Positions 1 to 7,775 of a stretch of DNA of 64,000 nucleotides are shown in pieces. The stretch spans positions 1 to 64,000 of the forward strand of contig JAJEJD010000020.1 of the NCBI GenBank assembly GCA_022828125.1, read 5' to 3'. The DNA is from a bacterium. Lineage in GTDB: Bacteria > UBA8248. Numbering within the stretch: the stretch's first letter is position 1; each line of letters opens with the position of its first letter. A program made the translations under genes and the position numbers. The notes under the pieces were generated by a model. It saw nothing but the letters and a program-made list of their open reading frames with translations, ran no database searches and was not told the DNA's origin.

Positions 1-396
1 ACCACTGTCATCGCCCTCCAGGAGAATGCCGCTCGCGCCGCCTCCCCAGTCATAGCCGAAAAAGGAATCACCCAGGTCCTGGTCGAAATCGTAGATCGCG
101 TCGAGCTTGACGTAGCCGCTGAACGAGACGGAAGTGTTCGATCCCGGCATCTTCCAGGAACCCGGGAAGTCGCCGGTGGCCACGGCCTTTTTCTGGGCGG
201 CTTCCTGGGCGGCCATCATATCGGCCTTCATCTTCTTCTCCCGGGCTTCGAGAGCTTCGAGCCGCTCCATGAGCGCCTTAATCTGCGCCTTGAGATCGTC
301 TATCTCACTTCCGGCGGCCGGCGCGACGAACAACGCCAAGGCTGTAACACACCCAAGAAGCGCTAAACCGAAACGATTTGTCCGATTTCTCTTCAT
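1..396 (-). CDS. DcaP-like trimeric outer-membrane porin, N-terminal part (runs off the window)
   Basis: The gene starts at an ATG at 396 behind a G-rich Shine-Dalgarno sequence, and its first 132 codons are open to the window edge. The product begins with a signal peptide (basic MKRNRTNR, then a hydrophobic stretch ending near APAAGS). A coiled-coil stretch follows, with repeated Lys/Glu/Met heptads at about residues 28-60. Next comes a first beta-strand with the motif SWKMPGSNTSVSFSGYVKLD at about residues 76-95. A coiled coil followed by S-x-x-x-F-x-G-Y-x-K-L-D is typical of the DcaP porin family, which lets small organic acids or amides cross the outer membrane. The C-terminal barrel is outside the window, so length cannot be judged. 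It lies downstream of the molybdenum-hydroxylase genes on the same strand with a gap of about 225 nt, so co-transcription is possible but not shown. Confidence 0.75.
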   Translation of the reverse strand, partial: MKRNRTNRFGLALLGCVTALALFVAPAAGSEIDDLKAQIKALMERLEALEAREKKMKADMMAAQEAAQKKAVATGDFPGSWKMPGSNTSVSFSGYVKLDAIYDFDQDLGDSFFGYDWGGGASGILLEGDDSG

Positions 397-621
397 ATCT
401 CTGTCCCCCCGTGAGAAGTTCTACAAAAGGTGTTCTGCATATAATGAGGCGATTGCATAAACAACCACTTCTTCGGGTTTTATTTCTCCCTTGTCGAGCA
501 AATAATCGGGAGAATCCCTCGCCCACCCTTACCCGAGGACGCAATCAAGCATTTCTTAAGTGAAGCGTAGTATCCTTCATCAGTCCCGGAAAATTCAAGA
601 AAAAAGAGCGAACCCGTCGGC

Positions 622-1488
622 TCAGGACGCGCCCAGCGCCTTCAGGACGGTGCGCCGAACCAGGACGGGCGTCACCTGCCTTCTGTAGTCGCTGCTCGCG
701 CGGATATCGGTCAATGGCTCGAGATCATCGAGCGTATCCGCGAGCACGGCGTCGATGTTCTCCTGGTTGAGTTCCTTGCCCCGGAGCCCCTCTTCCACCG
801 CCGTGAGGCGCCTGAATACGGCCTCCACGCCGCCCAGGCCGATCCTCACTTCTTTCGCAGTTTTACCGTCTTCTTCGGTGAGCACAGCCGTCGAGACGGA
901 TACGCAGGGTTTGTCCTCTTTCGAGCGCGTGGTGAAGCGCGTGCACGCCGTCCGGAAGCCATCGGGCAGCGGGTCGACTTCGATCGAACACAACAATTCA
1001 TCCTCATCCAGGGCGCACTCGTAATATCCCGTCCAGAACTCCGCCGCGGGAATCACGCGCTCGGAGCCGTCCGCCTTTTTGGTGTTCATCCTGGCCTCGA
1101 GAGCCAGAAATGCGCCCGGTGGGTCGGAGGCCGGTTCCGCAAAGCACAGGTTGCCGCCCACCGTCCCCTGGTTCCGGATGCGAATGGTCGCCACGTTGTG
1201 GAAGATTTCCGCAAGCAGCGGGAATCGCTCCTGAACGAGCGGAGAGGTTTCGATCTTGCGATGCACCGTCTTCGCCCCGATGCGGAGGCCGCCGTTTTCG
1301 GTTCCTTCGATGAAATCCAGGTCCCCCGCTCCGGCGATGTCAATCAACACCTCGGGTTCGTATACCCGCGATTTCATGAGAATCGAGAGGGCGACGCCGC
1401 CTGCGAACACTTTCCCGTCTTCGCCATGCTCCTTCAGGGCGGCGAGCGTTTCATCCGCGCTGTTCGCGGGTAGATGCCGAAAAGCCAT
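622..1488 (-). CDS. FAD-binding subunit of a xanthine dehydrogenase / CoxM-type molybdenum hydroxylase
   Basis: This 288-aa protein has the length and layout of the medium (FAD) subunit of molybdenum hydroxylases, which passes electrons from the iron-sulfur subunit to an acceptor. The N-terminal FAD domain holds the AGGVALSILMKSRV loop (about residues 30-43) and ATIRIRNQGTVGGNLCFAEP (about 99-118), matching the TIGGN-type FAD pyrophosphate-binding motif. The C-terminal part matches the CO-dehydrogenase flavoprotein C-terminal domain. The ATG at 1488 follows a GGAGAGGGGAG Shine-Dalgarno sequence. It begins 20 nt after the stop of the large molybdopterin subunit, so the two form an operon. The usual third subunit, the small 2Fe-2S protein, is not next to them. 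The substrate cannot be told from sequence. Confidence 0.88.
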   Translation of the reverse strand: MAFRHLPANSADETLAALKEHGEDGKVFAGGVALSILMKSRVYEPEVLIDIAGAGDLDFIEGTENGGLRIGAKTVHRKIETSPLVQERFPLLAEIFHNVATIRIRNQGTVGGNLCFAEPASDPPGAFLALEARMNTKKADGSERVIPAAEFWTGYYECALDEDELLCSIEVDPLPDGFRTACTRFTTRSKEDKPCVSVSTAVLTEEDGKTAKEVRIGLGGVEAVFRRLTAVEEGLRGKELNQENIDAVLADTLDDLEPLTDIRASSDYRRQVTPVLVRRTVLKALGAS

Positions 1489-1508
1489 TTTTTTCTCCCC
1501 TCTCCTCG

Positions 1509-3794
1509 TTATTCGCCGTTTTTCTCGTTCAACGCTGTCAGCACCTTTTCCGGCGTTATCGGCAGCGACGTGATCCGCACGCCGACGGCGTCGTAGATCG
1601 CGTTGCCTATCGCCGCCGAGGTCCCCAGTTGCGCCATCTCACCCAGCCCCTTTGCCCCGAAAGGCCCGGAGGGATTCTCCGTCTCGATGAGCACCGCCTC
1701 GAGCTCGGGCAAATCCTGGGTGGTAGGCAACTTGTAGTCGAGCCAGTTCGGATTCACCGGCATGCCGTCTTCGACCTCGAAATCCTCCATCATGGCGTAG
1801 CCCACGCCCATGACCGCGCCGCCGTCCAACTGGCCCTGCGCGCCGGCGGGGTTCACGATGGTTCCGCAGTCGTTCGTGCTGATGACGCGCAATACCTCGA
1901 ACGCGCCGGTTTCGGTGTCCACTTCCACTTCCGCCACCTTCGCGCCGTAGGCGTAGGCCGCGGACCAGTTCCCGTAACCCGTCACAGGGTCGGGCGTCTC
2001 GCTCGGCGAGTCGTAAGAAGACGCCGTGTAGACGGCCTCACTGCCCTCTTTCTCGTATATCTTCATGTAGGCTTCACTGTGGGTCACCTGCCGCTCGGGA
2101 GAGCTGGTGACGAAAATCTTGCCCTCGCGGGCGTCGAGATCGTTCGGGTCGCATTCGAGCAATTCCGCCGCGCCCTTGAAAAGCATGTTCCTCGCCTGAA
2201 CCGACGCCAGGCGAGTGGCCTCGCCGTCGATGGTCGTCGTGCGGCTTCCGCGCACACCCCACCCGTAGGGGTTCACCGCGGTATCGCCGTTGATGATCCG
2301 CACGTCTTCCACGCGTACCCCAATCGCCTCGGCGCAAATCTGCGCCAGCGTGGTGTCCGAGCCGTTGCCCATCTCGATGGTGCCCGAGAGCAGCTGCACG
2401 GTGCCGTCCTTGTTCATCTTGATGAACGCGCCCGCCGTCTCCGGCCCCATCGCGCGCGCTCCGGTGAAGTGAACCGCCGCGGCCAGCCCGTAGCCGCGCC
2501 TTTTCCCGTTGCTGCTCGGCTGCTTCTCGCGCCAGGGTACGCGCTTGACCGCCTCCTCCACGCATTCGGAAACGCCGCAACTGGTGATCTTGGCCCCGAT
2601 GATGGTGGTGTCGCCCTTTTTCACGAAGTTCTTGATGCGAAACTCCGCCGGGTCCATGCCGATCTCCTCGGCGTGTTTCTCCATGGCGAGTTCGGAGCCG
2701 AACGCATAGCCGGCGTTGCCGATTCCGCGCATCGCGCCGCCGGGCGGCACGTTCGTGCAGACGACGTCGGCGTGGTGGCGATAAGCCTTGTAGTTGTAGA
2801 TGCTCCCGCCCATGTGCGCCGTGATGCCGCCGACCGCCGGGCCGTAATCCGAATAGCCGCCGTTTTCCACCACCATCTTGGTGTCGCGCGCGAGCAGCAT
2901 GCCGTCCTTGTCGGTGGCGATGCGCCAGACGTGAAACTGCTTCGTCCGGTGGGTGCCGAGGAGGAACTCCTCTTCGCGCGTGTAATAGAATTTCACGGGG
3001 CGGTCCAGCATTTTCGCCGCGATGATGGAGAGGAAATCGATGTTGAACTTGCTCGTCGCCTTGCCGCCGAAACCCCCGCCTACGTAGTTCGTGATGACGC
3101 GAATCTGGGCCTCGGGAATCTTCAGAAGCTTCGCGAAATACTGGCTCGAAAGACTCGGGCACTGCGAGGAGTTGTAGACCGTCACGTCGCCCTTGCGCGA
3201 CCACTCGGCGATGGAGACGTGCGCCTCCAGGGAGCCGTGCATCTGGCGCGAGGAGGCGGTGGCCAACTCGCTCACGTGGTGGGCTTCGTCGAACATCCTG
3301 TCCACGTCGCCGAATTCCATGTGCTTGGTGAAGGCGATGTTGTTCGGGTACCTGTCGTGGATGACGGGGGCCCCTTCTTCCATCGCTTCTCTCGGATCGA
3401 ACACGGCGGGAAGCTCCTCGTAGTCGACGTCGATCAGATCGAGCGCTTCTACCGCGATGTCTTCTGAAGTCGCGATAACAGCCGCCACCGAGTCGCCCAC
3501 ATGGCGCACCTTGTCCGATGCGAGGGGGCGCTGATCGTAGCAAACGGGTACGACGCCCCATTCCACTCCCTCGGGGATGTCCTTGTACGTCAATATGCGC
3601 TTGACGCCGGGGAGCTTCTCGGCGCGGCTGGTGTCGATGTTCTTGATCCGCGCGTGCGGCAGGGGACTCCCCAGAAGCCTCCCGTGGAGCATTTTGGGCA
3701 ACTGCAGGTCCAGGGTGAACATGGCCCGGCCCGTCACCTTTTCCGGTCCGTCGACGCGGGGTATGCTTTTCCCGATGTATGAGAGTTCAGCCAT
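1509..3794 (-). CDS. Molybdopterin-binding subunit of a xanthine dehydrogenase-family hydroxylase
   Basis: This 761-aa large subunit hydroxylates an aromatic or heterocyclic carbon or an aldehyde using molybdopterin and water. The N-terminus (GKSIPRVDGPEKVTGRAMFT) is the usual aldehyde-oxidase/xanthine-dehydrogenase a/b hammerhead start. VGGGFGGKATSKFNID at about residues 243-258 is a molybdopterin-contact loop. GPFGAKGLGEMAQLG near the C-terminus carries the conserved GLGE glutamate that acts as catalytic base. The CODH signature AYRCSFR is absent, so this is not a true CO dehydrogenase. The ATG at 3794 was chosen because GGAGG lies 5 nt upstream; an in-frame GTG at 3806 lacks that support. 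It is followed after 20 nt by the FAD subunit. The substrate is unknown. Confidence 0.88.
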   Translation of the reverse strand: MAELSYIGKSIPRVDGPEKVTGRAMFTLDLQLPKMLHGRLLGSPLPHARIKNIDTSRAEKLPGVKRILTYKDIPEGVEWGVVPVCYDQRPLASDKVRHVGDSVAAVIATSEDIAVEALDLIDVDYEELPAVFDPREAMEEGAPVIHDRYPNNIAFTKHMEFGDVDRMFDEAHHVSELATASSRQMHGSLEAHVSIAEWSRKGDVTVYNSSQCPSLSSQYFAKLLKIPEAQIRVITNYVGGGFGGKATSKFNIDFLSIIAAKMLDRPVKFYYTREEEFLLGTHRTKQFHVWRIATDKDGMLLARDTKMVVENGGYSDYGPAVGGITAHMGGSIYNYKAYRHHADVVCTNVPPGGAMRGIGNAGYAFGSELAMEKHAEEIGMDPAEFRIKNFVKKGDTTIIGAKITSCGVSECVEEAVKRVPWREKQPSSNGKRRGYGLAAAVHFTGARAMGPETAGAFIKMNKDGTVQLLSGTIEMGNGSDTTLAQICAEAIGVRVEDVRIINGDTAVNPYGWGVRGSRTTTIDGEATRLASVQARNMLFKGAAELLECDPNDLDAREGKIFVTSSPERQVTHSEAYMKIYEKEGSEAVYTASSYDSPSETPDPVTGYGNWSAAYAYGAKVAEVEVDTETGAFEVLRVISTNDCGTIVNPAGAQGQLDGGAVMGVGYAMMEDFEVEDGMPVNPNWLDYKLPTTQDLPELEAVLIETENPSGPFGAKGLGEMAQLGTSAAIGNAIYDAVGVRITSLPITPEKVLTALNEKNGE

Positions 3795-4136
3795 CACAAC
3801 CTCCACTCGTTTGCGGCGCCGAACCGCATGCCGCAGGGCGTTTTTATATTCTTATCCTTTGTTTGATTTTCGAATGAACAGACCATTCCTCCATCGCCAT
3901 CCCCTTGGGACCCGGCAGAACGCGATGGCTCTTCCCTTGCTTTCGATGTGCGAAGTATAACAACTCGAAACGCAAAACAAAACCTCAAAATATCGGAGCC
4001 GGACCCCATGCGCACCATTTCCGGAACCCTCTGCGCCTGCTTTCTCCCCTTCGGTTTGTGGTGTATCATCCGCCGTATTGAAACCGGAAAATAAATTTTC
4101 GAAACATCCCAAAACCACCAGAACTGGAGTATCGCA
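3795..4136. other. Intergenic region between divergent operons
   Basis: These 342 nt separate the minus-strand molybdenum hydroxylase genes from the plus-strand SDR/rhodanese operon and must hold both promoters. The part near 3840-3890 is AT-rich. I see no ORF with protein-like composition, no RNA gene and no convincing operator. Confidence 0.5.
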
Positions 4137-4883
4137 ATGCCCATTCGTTTTGATTTTCAGGGCCGAAAGGTCATTCTCACGGGCGCGGCGGGCGCGATGG
4201 GAAGCCGCATCCTGCAGGGATACATCGAGGCCGGCGCCAGGGTTTTCGCCACCGACAGGGAAGGCCCGGCGTTCGACGCGATCGAAGGTCCATCGGATCA
4301 GCTCTTCAAGCTCCCCTGCGACCTGGCCGACGTGGACGCCATCCGCACCACCATGCGCGCGGCGCTCGAATGGCTGGGCGGCTGCGACGTGCTGGCGAAC
4401 GTGGCCGGCTACATGCCGATTCGCCCGCCGATGGAACTCGAAGAGGAAGACTGGAACGTCGTGCTGAACGTGAACCTGCTGGCGCCCTATTTCTGCATCC
4501 AGGAGACCATCGAGGCGCTCAAGGCCTCGGGCACGGGGCGCATCGTCAGCTTCGCGTCCATCGCGGGGAAAATGGGGGGCATCGGCCCCAACCTCACCTA
4601 CTCCGCCGCCAAGGCGGGCCTGCTCGCCATGACGTTCAACCTCGCGCGCGAACTCGCCAAGACGGGCGTGACGATCAACACCATACAGCCGGGCCCGGCG
4701 GATACGGGCCTTCATTTCCAGTCCCCGCCCGAGATGCTCGTGAACGCGGAGAAGGCCCACCCCATGGGCAGGCTCACGACGCCCGAGGACGTGTGGCAGA
4801 CCGTCCTGTTCCTCTCGAGCGAGGAGGCCGCCCACATCAACGGCGAGGCGGTGGACGTGAACGGCGGCTTCTGGACGGACTAG
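4137..4883 (+). CDS. SDR-family NAD(P)-dependent oxidoreductase
   Basis: This is a classical short-chain dehydrogenase of 248 aa. The nucleotide-binding glycine motif appears as TGAAGAMGSRI (about residues 18-28), where classical members have TGxxxGxG. NVAGYMP corresponds to the NNAG motif near residue 86. The catalytic Ser is in FASIAGKMGG, and the Tyr and Lys are in YSAAKAG. The C-terminus ends VDVNGGFWTD, the usual end of classical SDRs. It would oxidise or reduce an alcohol/ketone in the cytoplasm; the substrate is not predictable. The selenocysteine rhodanese starts 12 nt after its stop codon behind an AGGAGG sequence, so the two are co-transcribed and probably co-translated. Confidence 0.88.
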   Translation: MPIRFDFQGRKVILTGAAGAMGSRILQGYIEAGARVFATDREGPAFDAIEGPSDQLFKLPCDLADVDAIRTTMRAALEWLGGCDVLANVAGYMPIRPPMELEEEDWNVVLNVNLLAPYFCIQETIEALKASGTGRIVSFASIAGKMGGIGPNLTYSAAKAGLLAMTFNLARELAKTGVTINTIQPGPADTGLHFQSPPEMLVNAEKAHPMGRLTTPEDVWQTVLFLSSEEAAHINGEAVDVNGGFWTD

Positions 4884-4895
4884 GAGGAGAACACC

Positions 4896-5732
4896 ATGCC
4901 GAGCGACAACCCGAAAGGCTATGCGAACCCCGACTTGCTCTGGTCGGCAGCACTTCTCAAAGAGCGCATGGACGACCCGAATTTAAGAATCATCGACACG
5001 CGCCCCGGCGAGCGCTACACGATGGGCCACATCCCCGGCGCGCGGCACTTCGACGTCTACGGCGTGAACAGCGACGACTCGGACGAGGCCCCCTTGAGGA
5101 ATTTCTTCTCCATGTGGGCGTTCCTGCTGGGAAACCGCGGGGTGTCGTTCGAGAACACCATCGTCTTCTACGACGATTTCGTCGGCAACACGAGCGTGCG
5201 CGGCTTCTGGATGCTGGAGCTTTTCGGCCACAAGGACGTCCACGTGCTCGACGGCGGCTACGGCGCCTGGGAGCGGGCGGGCTATGAGACGACGCGCGAC
5301 GCCGAGGTACCCAAGGCCGCCGCATTCAAGATGGCGTTCGAGCCGGATCGCCTCGCCACGCGCGAGGACGTGCTGGCAGCCATCGAGGATGACAACCACA
5401 TGCTGCTCGACACCCGCTCGGCAGAAGAATGGGAGGGGCGCAGCATGCGCGCCAGGCGGAGCGGCATCATCCCCGGCGCGGTCTGGCAGGAATGGCTCCA
5501 GCACCTGACGCCTGAGGGCGAGATGAAACCGGCGGACGAGCTTCGCGCGCAGTTCGAAGCTATCGGGGTCACGCCCGAGAAAGAAGTGACCGCCTACTGA
5601 CAGACGGGCTACCGTGCGGCGCACGGTTACTTCGCCCTGCGGCTCCTGAATTACCCCAGAGTGAGGAACTACATGAGCTCCTGGAAGGAATGGGGCAACC
5701 GCGACGATACGCCCATCGTCCAGGCGCAATAG
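4896..5732 (+). CDS. Selenocysteine-containing two-domain rhodanese (sulfurtransferase), Sec at residue 235
   Basis: Read through the in-frame TGA at 5598-5600, this is a complete 278-aa tandem-rhodanese protein of the thiosulfate/3-mercaptopyruvate sulfurtransferase type. The N-terminal domain (residues 1-130) carries IIDTRPGERYTMGHIPGARH and has no catalytic Cys, as is usual for the inactive domain. The C-terminal domain has LLDTRSAEEWEG, GIIPGAVWQEW, then TAY-U-QTGYRAAHGYF. The TGA falls exactly on the catalytic Cys of the C-x-x-G-x-R active-site loop. The 43 residues after it (ending YMSSWKEWGNRDDTPIVQAQ, TAG at 5730-5732) match the standard rhodanese C-terminus (GSWxEWGNRDDxP). Such conservation past a stop would not survive in a dead gene. 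A SECIS-like hairpin follows at once. Sec would carry the persulfide-like selenenylsulfide. The start is ATG 4896 behind AGGAGG; the gene follows an SDR and precedes an ABC importer. Standard gene callers would stop it at 234 aa. Confidence 0.93.
5598..5640 (+). promoter_or_regulatory. UGA Sec codon and bacterial SECIS-like hairpin in the rhodanese gene
   Basis: The TGA occupies 5598-5600. ACCGTGC (5611-5617), loop GGC (5618-5620) and GCACGGT (5621-5627) form a perfect 7-bp stem. The loop starts 17 nt after the TGA and its first two bases are G. A lower helix can form from GGC 5607-5609 with GCC 5634-5636 and CAG 5601-5603 with CTG 5637-5639. Known bacterial SECIS elements have a small loop with G in the first two positions at roughly this distance, and bind SelB. 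The fit is by eye; no folding energy was computed. Confidence 0.85.
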
Positions 5733-5896
5733 AGCGAAGGATGCGCCGATTCTGGAAGATGCGCGGGCGCTTGCGTCTCGGGTGCTCTTCCTCAACAATG
5801 CCATGAATTGATACGAATTTTCCATAATACGTTCACGGCCACGACATCTTCCGGATGGGGCCGCTTCTATTCATCCCGCATTATTGGAGGCTAACA

Positions 5897-6913
5897 ATGA
5901 AGAGGTATTTCACCCGCATCACACTGGCCGTCGCGTTTGCATTCGCGCTCTCGGCGGCGGGGGTCGCCTCGGCGGCACCCACGCTCAAGCTCGGCGCCGC
6001 CAGCAACACCGGCGGCATGATCGTCTTCGTCGGCGTCGACAAGGGCTTCTTCGCCAAGAACGGGCTGGACGGGAAAGTCGTCGTGCGCAACACGGGCGCC
6101 CAGCTCACCAAATCCCTGAAGGCCGGACAGATCGACTTCGCTCCCGCCGCGTTCACCAACCTGCCGGCGGCGCTCGAGCGCGGCATCAAGGTGCGCGGCG
6201 TCGTGGGCTACGTCGGCGGCTCCTACAAGAAATCCACCACGGACGAGATGGTGGGCATCGCCGTGCGCCCCGGAAAGGGCATCAAGAGCATCAAGGACTT
6301 GAAGGGCAAGAAGATCGGCGCCACCTTCGGCTCAACCGGCGACCTCTACCTCCGCACCCTGCTGGAGAGGAACGGCATCGGCGTGGGCGGCGTGCGCCGC
6401 ATCAACGTGCGTCCGCCGAGCCTCGTCTCGCTGTTCGACTCGGGCGGCGTGGACGCCATGGTGGCGTGGGAACCCTATCTCACCCGCATGGTCGATAAGG
6501 TGAAGGGTTCCTCCATCGTGTCGCGCGGCGGCGACTACGTGTGCTTCTGCGCGGGCATGCACGGCGTGCCCGAACGCGTCTACAAGGACAAGAAGGCGAC
6601 CCAGGCCTTCGTGAACGGGATGTCCGAGGCGGCCGCGTACGTGCGCGACCCCAAGAACATCGATGAGATCTCGAAAATCGGCGCGCGCTACGTCCGCGGC
6701 ATGGACGCCGCCCTCATCAAGCGCACCATCAAGTGGTGGACGTATGACACGCGCCTGGGCGAGAACACGCTCAAGGCCTTCAACTTCTCGGTGAAGCAGC
6801 TCATCGCCCAGAAGAAGATGAAGCGCCCCTACGACCCCAAGAAATACTTCGACTTCCAGTTCATCAACCGGACCATGAAGGAACATCCCGAGTGGTTCAA
6901 GGACCTCAAATAG
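5897..6913 (+). CDS. ABC transporter substrate-binding protein, NMT1/SsuA/TauA type
   Basis: This 338-aa periplasmic binding protein starts with a clear signal peptide (MKRYFTRITLAVAFAFALSA, cleavage after ASA near residue 28). It continues with the SsuA/THI5-like fold: LGAASNTGGMIVFVGVDKGF, then LKAGQIDFAPAAFTNLPAAL, then IKDLKGKKIGATFGSTGDLY and DAMVAWEPYL. This family delivers sulfonates, nitrate, taurine, pyrimidines or aromatic acids to a membrane importer. The ATG at 5897 has TTGGAGG 6 nt upstream; the in-frame ATG at 5855 does not. It is first in an importer operon with an ATPase and two permeases. The ligand cannot be read from sequence; the upstream sulfurtransferase makes a sulfur compound one possibility. 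Confidence 0.88.
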   Translation: MKRYFTRITLAVAFAFALSAAGVASAAPTLKLGAASNTGGMIVFVGVDKGFFAKNGLDGKVVVRNTGAQLTKSLKAGQIDFAPAAFTNLPAALERGIKVRGVVGYVGGSYKKSTTDEMVGIAVRPGKGIKSIKDLKGKKIGATFGSTGDLYLRTLLERNGIGVGGVRRINVRPPSLVSLFDSGGVDAMVAWEPYLTRMVDKVKGSSIVSRGGDYVCFCAGMHGVPERVYKDKKATQAFVNGMSEAAAYVRDPKNIDEISKIGARYVRGMDAALIKRTIKWWTYDTRLGENTLKAFNFSVKQLIAQKKMKRPYDPKKYFDFQFINRTMKEHPEWFKDLK

Positions 6914-6929
6914 TCGAAGCCGCCTGACA

Positions 6930-6961
6930 TCCGCGCCCCGCGCATCTCACCGGGGCGCGGA
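6930..6961 (+). promoter_or_regulatory. Intercistronic hairpin after the binding-protein gene
   Basis: TCCGCGCCCCG (6930-6940) and CGGGGCGCGGA (6951-6961) form a perfect 11-bp stem with a 10-nt loop, 16 nt after the stop of the binding-protein gene and 25 nt before the ATPase start. No T-run follows, so it is more likely an mRNA-stabilising or partial-attenuation structure that keeps binding protein in excess over the transporter than a full terminator. Confidence 0.65.
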
Positions 6962-6986
6962 TTGCGCTTTGAGAGGAAACGTACGC

Positions 6987-7775
6987 ATGCCGGCAAAACT
7001 GGTCGTCGAGGGACTATCGCACCATTATCCGGACGAATACACGGGCGAGGACGTGCACGCCCTCGATCGGGTGAGCCTCTCTGTCGAGGACGGCGAGTTC
7101 TCCGCCGTCGTCGGCCCGAGCGGCTGCGGCAAGACCACGCTCTTGAACATCCTGGCGGGCCTTCTCCCCCACACCGAGGGCAGCGTGCAGGTGGACGGCA
7201 AGGAGGTGGGGGGGCCGGGTCCCGACCGGGGCGTAGTATTTCAGGAACACGCCATCCTCCCCTGGCGCACCGTGGCGAGAAACATCGGCCACGGCCTGGA
7301 GATTCAGGGCGTCGCCAGGAGCGAGCGGGAACAGAGGGTGCAGGAGTTCGTCGACCTGGTCGGCCTCTCGGGTTTCGAGGACCGCTATCCACACGAGCTC
7401 TCGGGCGGCATGAAGCAGCGCTGCGCCCTCGCTCGGACGCTTTGCGCAAACCCCGTCGTGATGCTCATGGACGAGCCCTTCGCCGCCGTGGACGCGCAGA
7501 CGAGAATCACCCTGCAGGAAGAGCTGAACCGCATCGCCATCGCGACGAAAAAAACGATTCTCTTCATCACGCACAACGTGGATGAGGCCGCGTTCCTGGG
7601 CGATAGATGCTTCATCTTCTCGCGCCGACCGGGGAAGCTGAAAGCTACCGTCAAGATCAACGTGCCGCGCGAAAAACGCATCTGGAAGGACCTGCTCTCC
7701 GAGAAGGCCTACACCGACCCGCGCGATGAAATTCTCCGCCTCGTGCGCGAGGAGGTGTTCGATGACGAGGAGTAG
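6987..7775 (+). CDS. ABC transporter ATP-binding protein, SsuB/TauB type
   Basis: This 262-aa cytoplasmic ATPase powers the importer. Walker A is VGPSGCGKTTLLN (about residues 45-57), the Q-loop is VVFQEHAILPW, the ABC signature is LSGGMKQRCALART, Walker B is VVMLMDEPFAAVD, and the switch histidine is in LFITHNVDEA. The Q-loop and signature are characteristic of the nitrate/sulfonate/taurine subfamily. ATG 6987 has GAGAGGA upstream and fits better than the in-frame ATG at 6969. The end overlaps the start of the first permease by 14 nt, which points to coupled translation. Confidence 0.92.
   Translation: MPAKLVVEGLSHHYPDEYTGEDVHALDRVSLSVEDGEFSAVVGPSGCGKTTLLNILAGLLPHTEGSVQVDGKEVGGPGPDRGVVFQEHAILPWRTVARNIGHGLEIQGVARSEREQRVQEFVDLVGLSGFEDRYPHELSGGMKQRCALARTLCANPVVMLMDEPFAAVDAQTRITLQEELNRIAIATKKTILFITHNVDEAAFLGDRCFIFSRRPGKLKATVKINVPREKRIWKDLLSEKAYTDPRDEILRLVREEVFDDEE

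Noticed and set aside
1629-3467. A 612-aa plus-strand open frame antisense to the molybdopterin subunit
   Set aside because: It is rich in His/Arg/Val with no domain pattern, and is the usual antisense shadow of GC-rich coding DNA.
1509-3794. Aerobic CO dehydrogenase large subunit (coxL form I)
   Set aside because: The AYRCSFR active-site loop is absent; the protein is a general xanthine-dehydrogenase-type member.
5598-5600. TGA as a nonsense mutation making the rhodanese a pseudogene
   Set aside because: The 43 codons after it are a perfect rhodanese C-terminus, the TGA is precisely at the catalytic Cys codon, a SECIS-like hairpin follows, and a second unrelated gene in the window shows the same combination.
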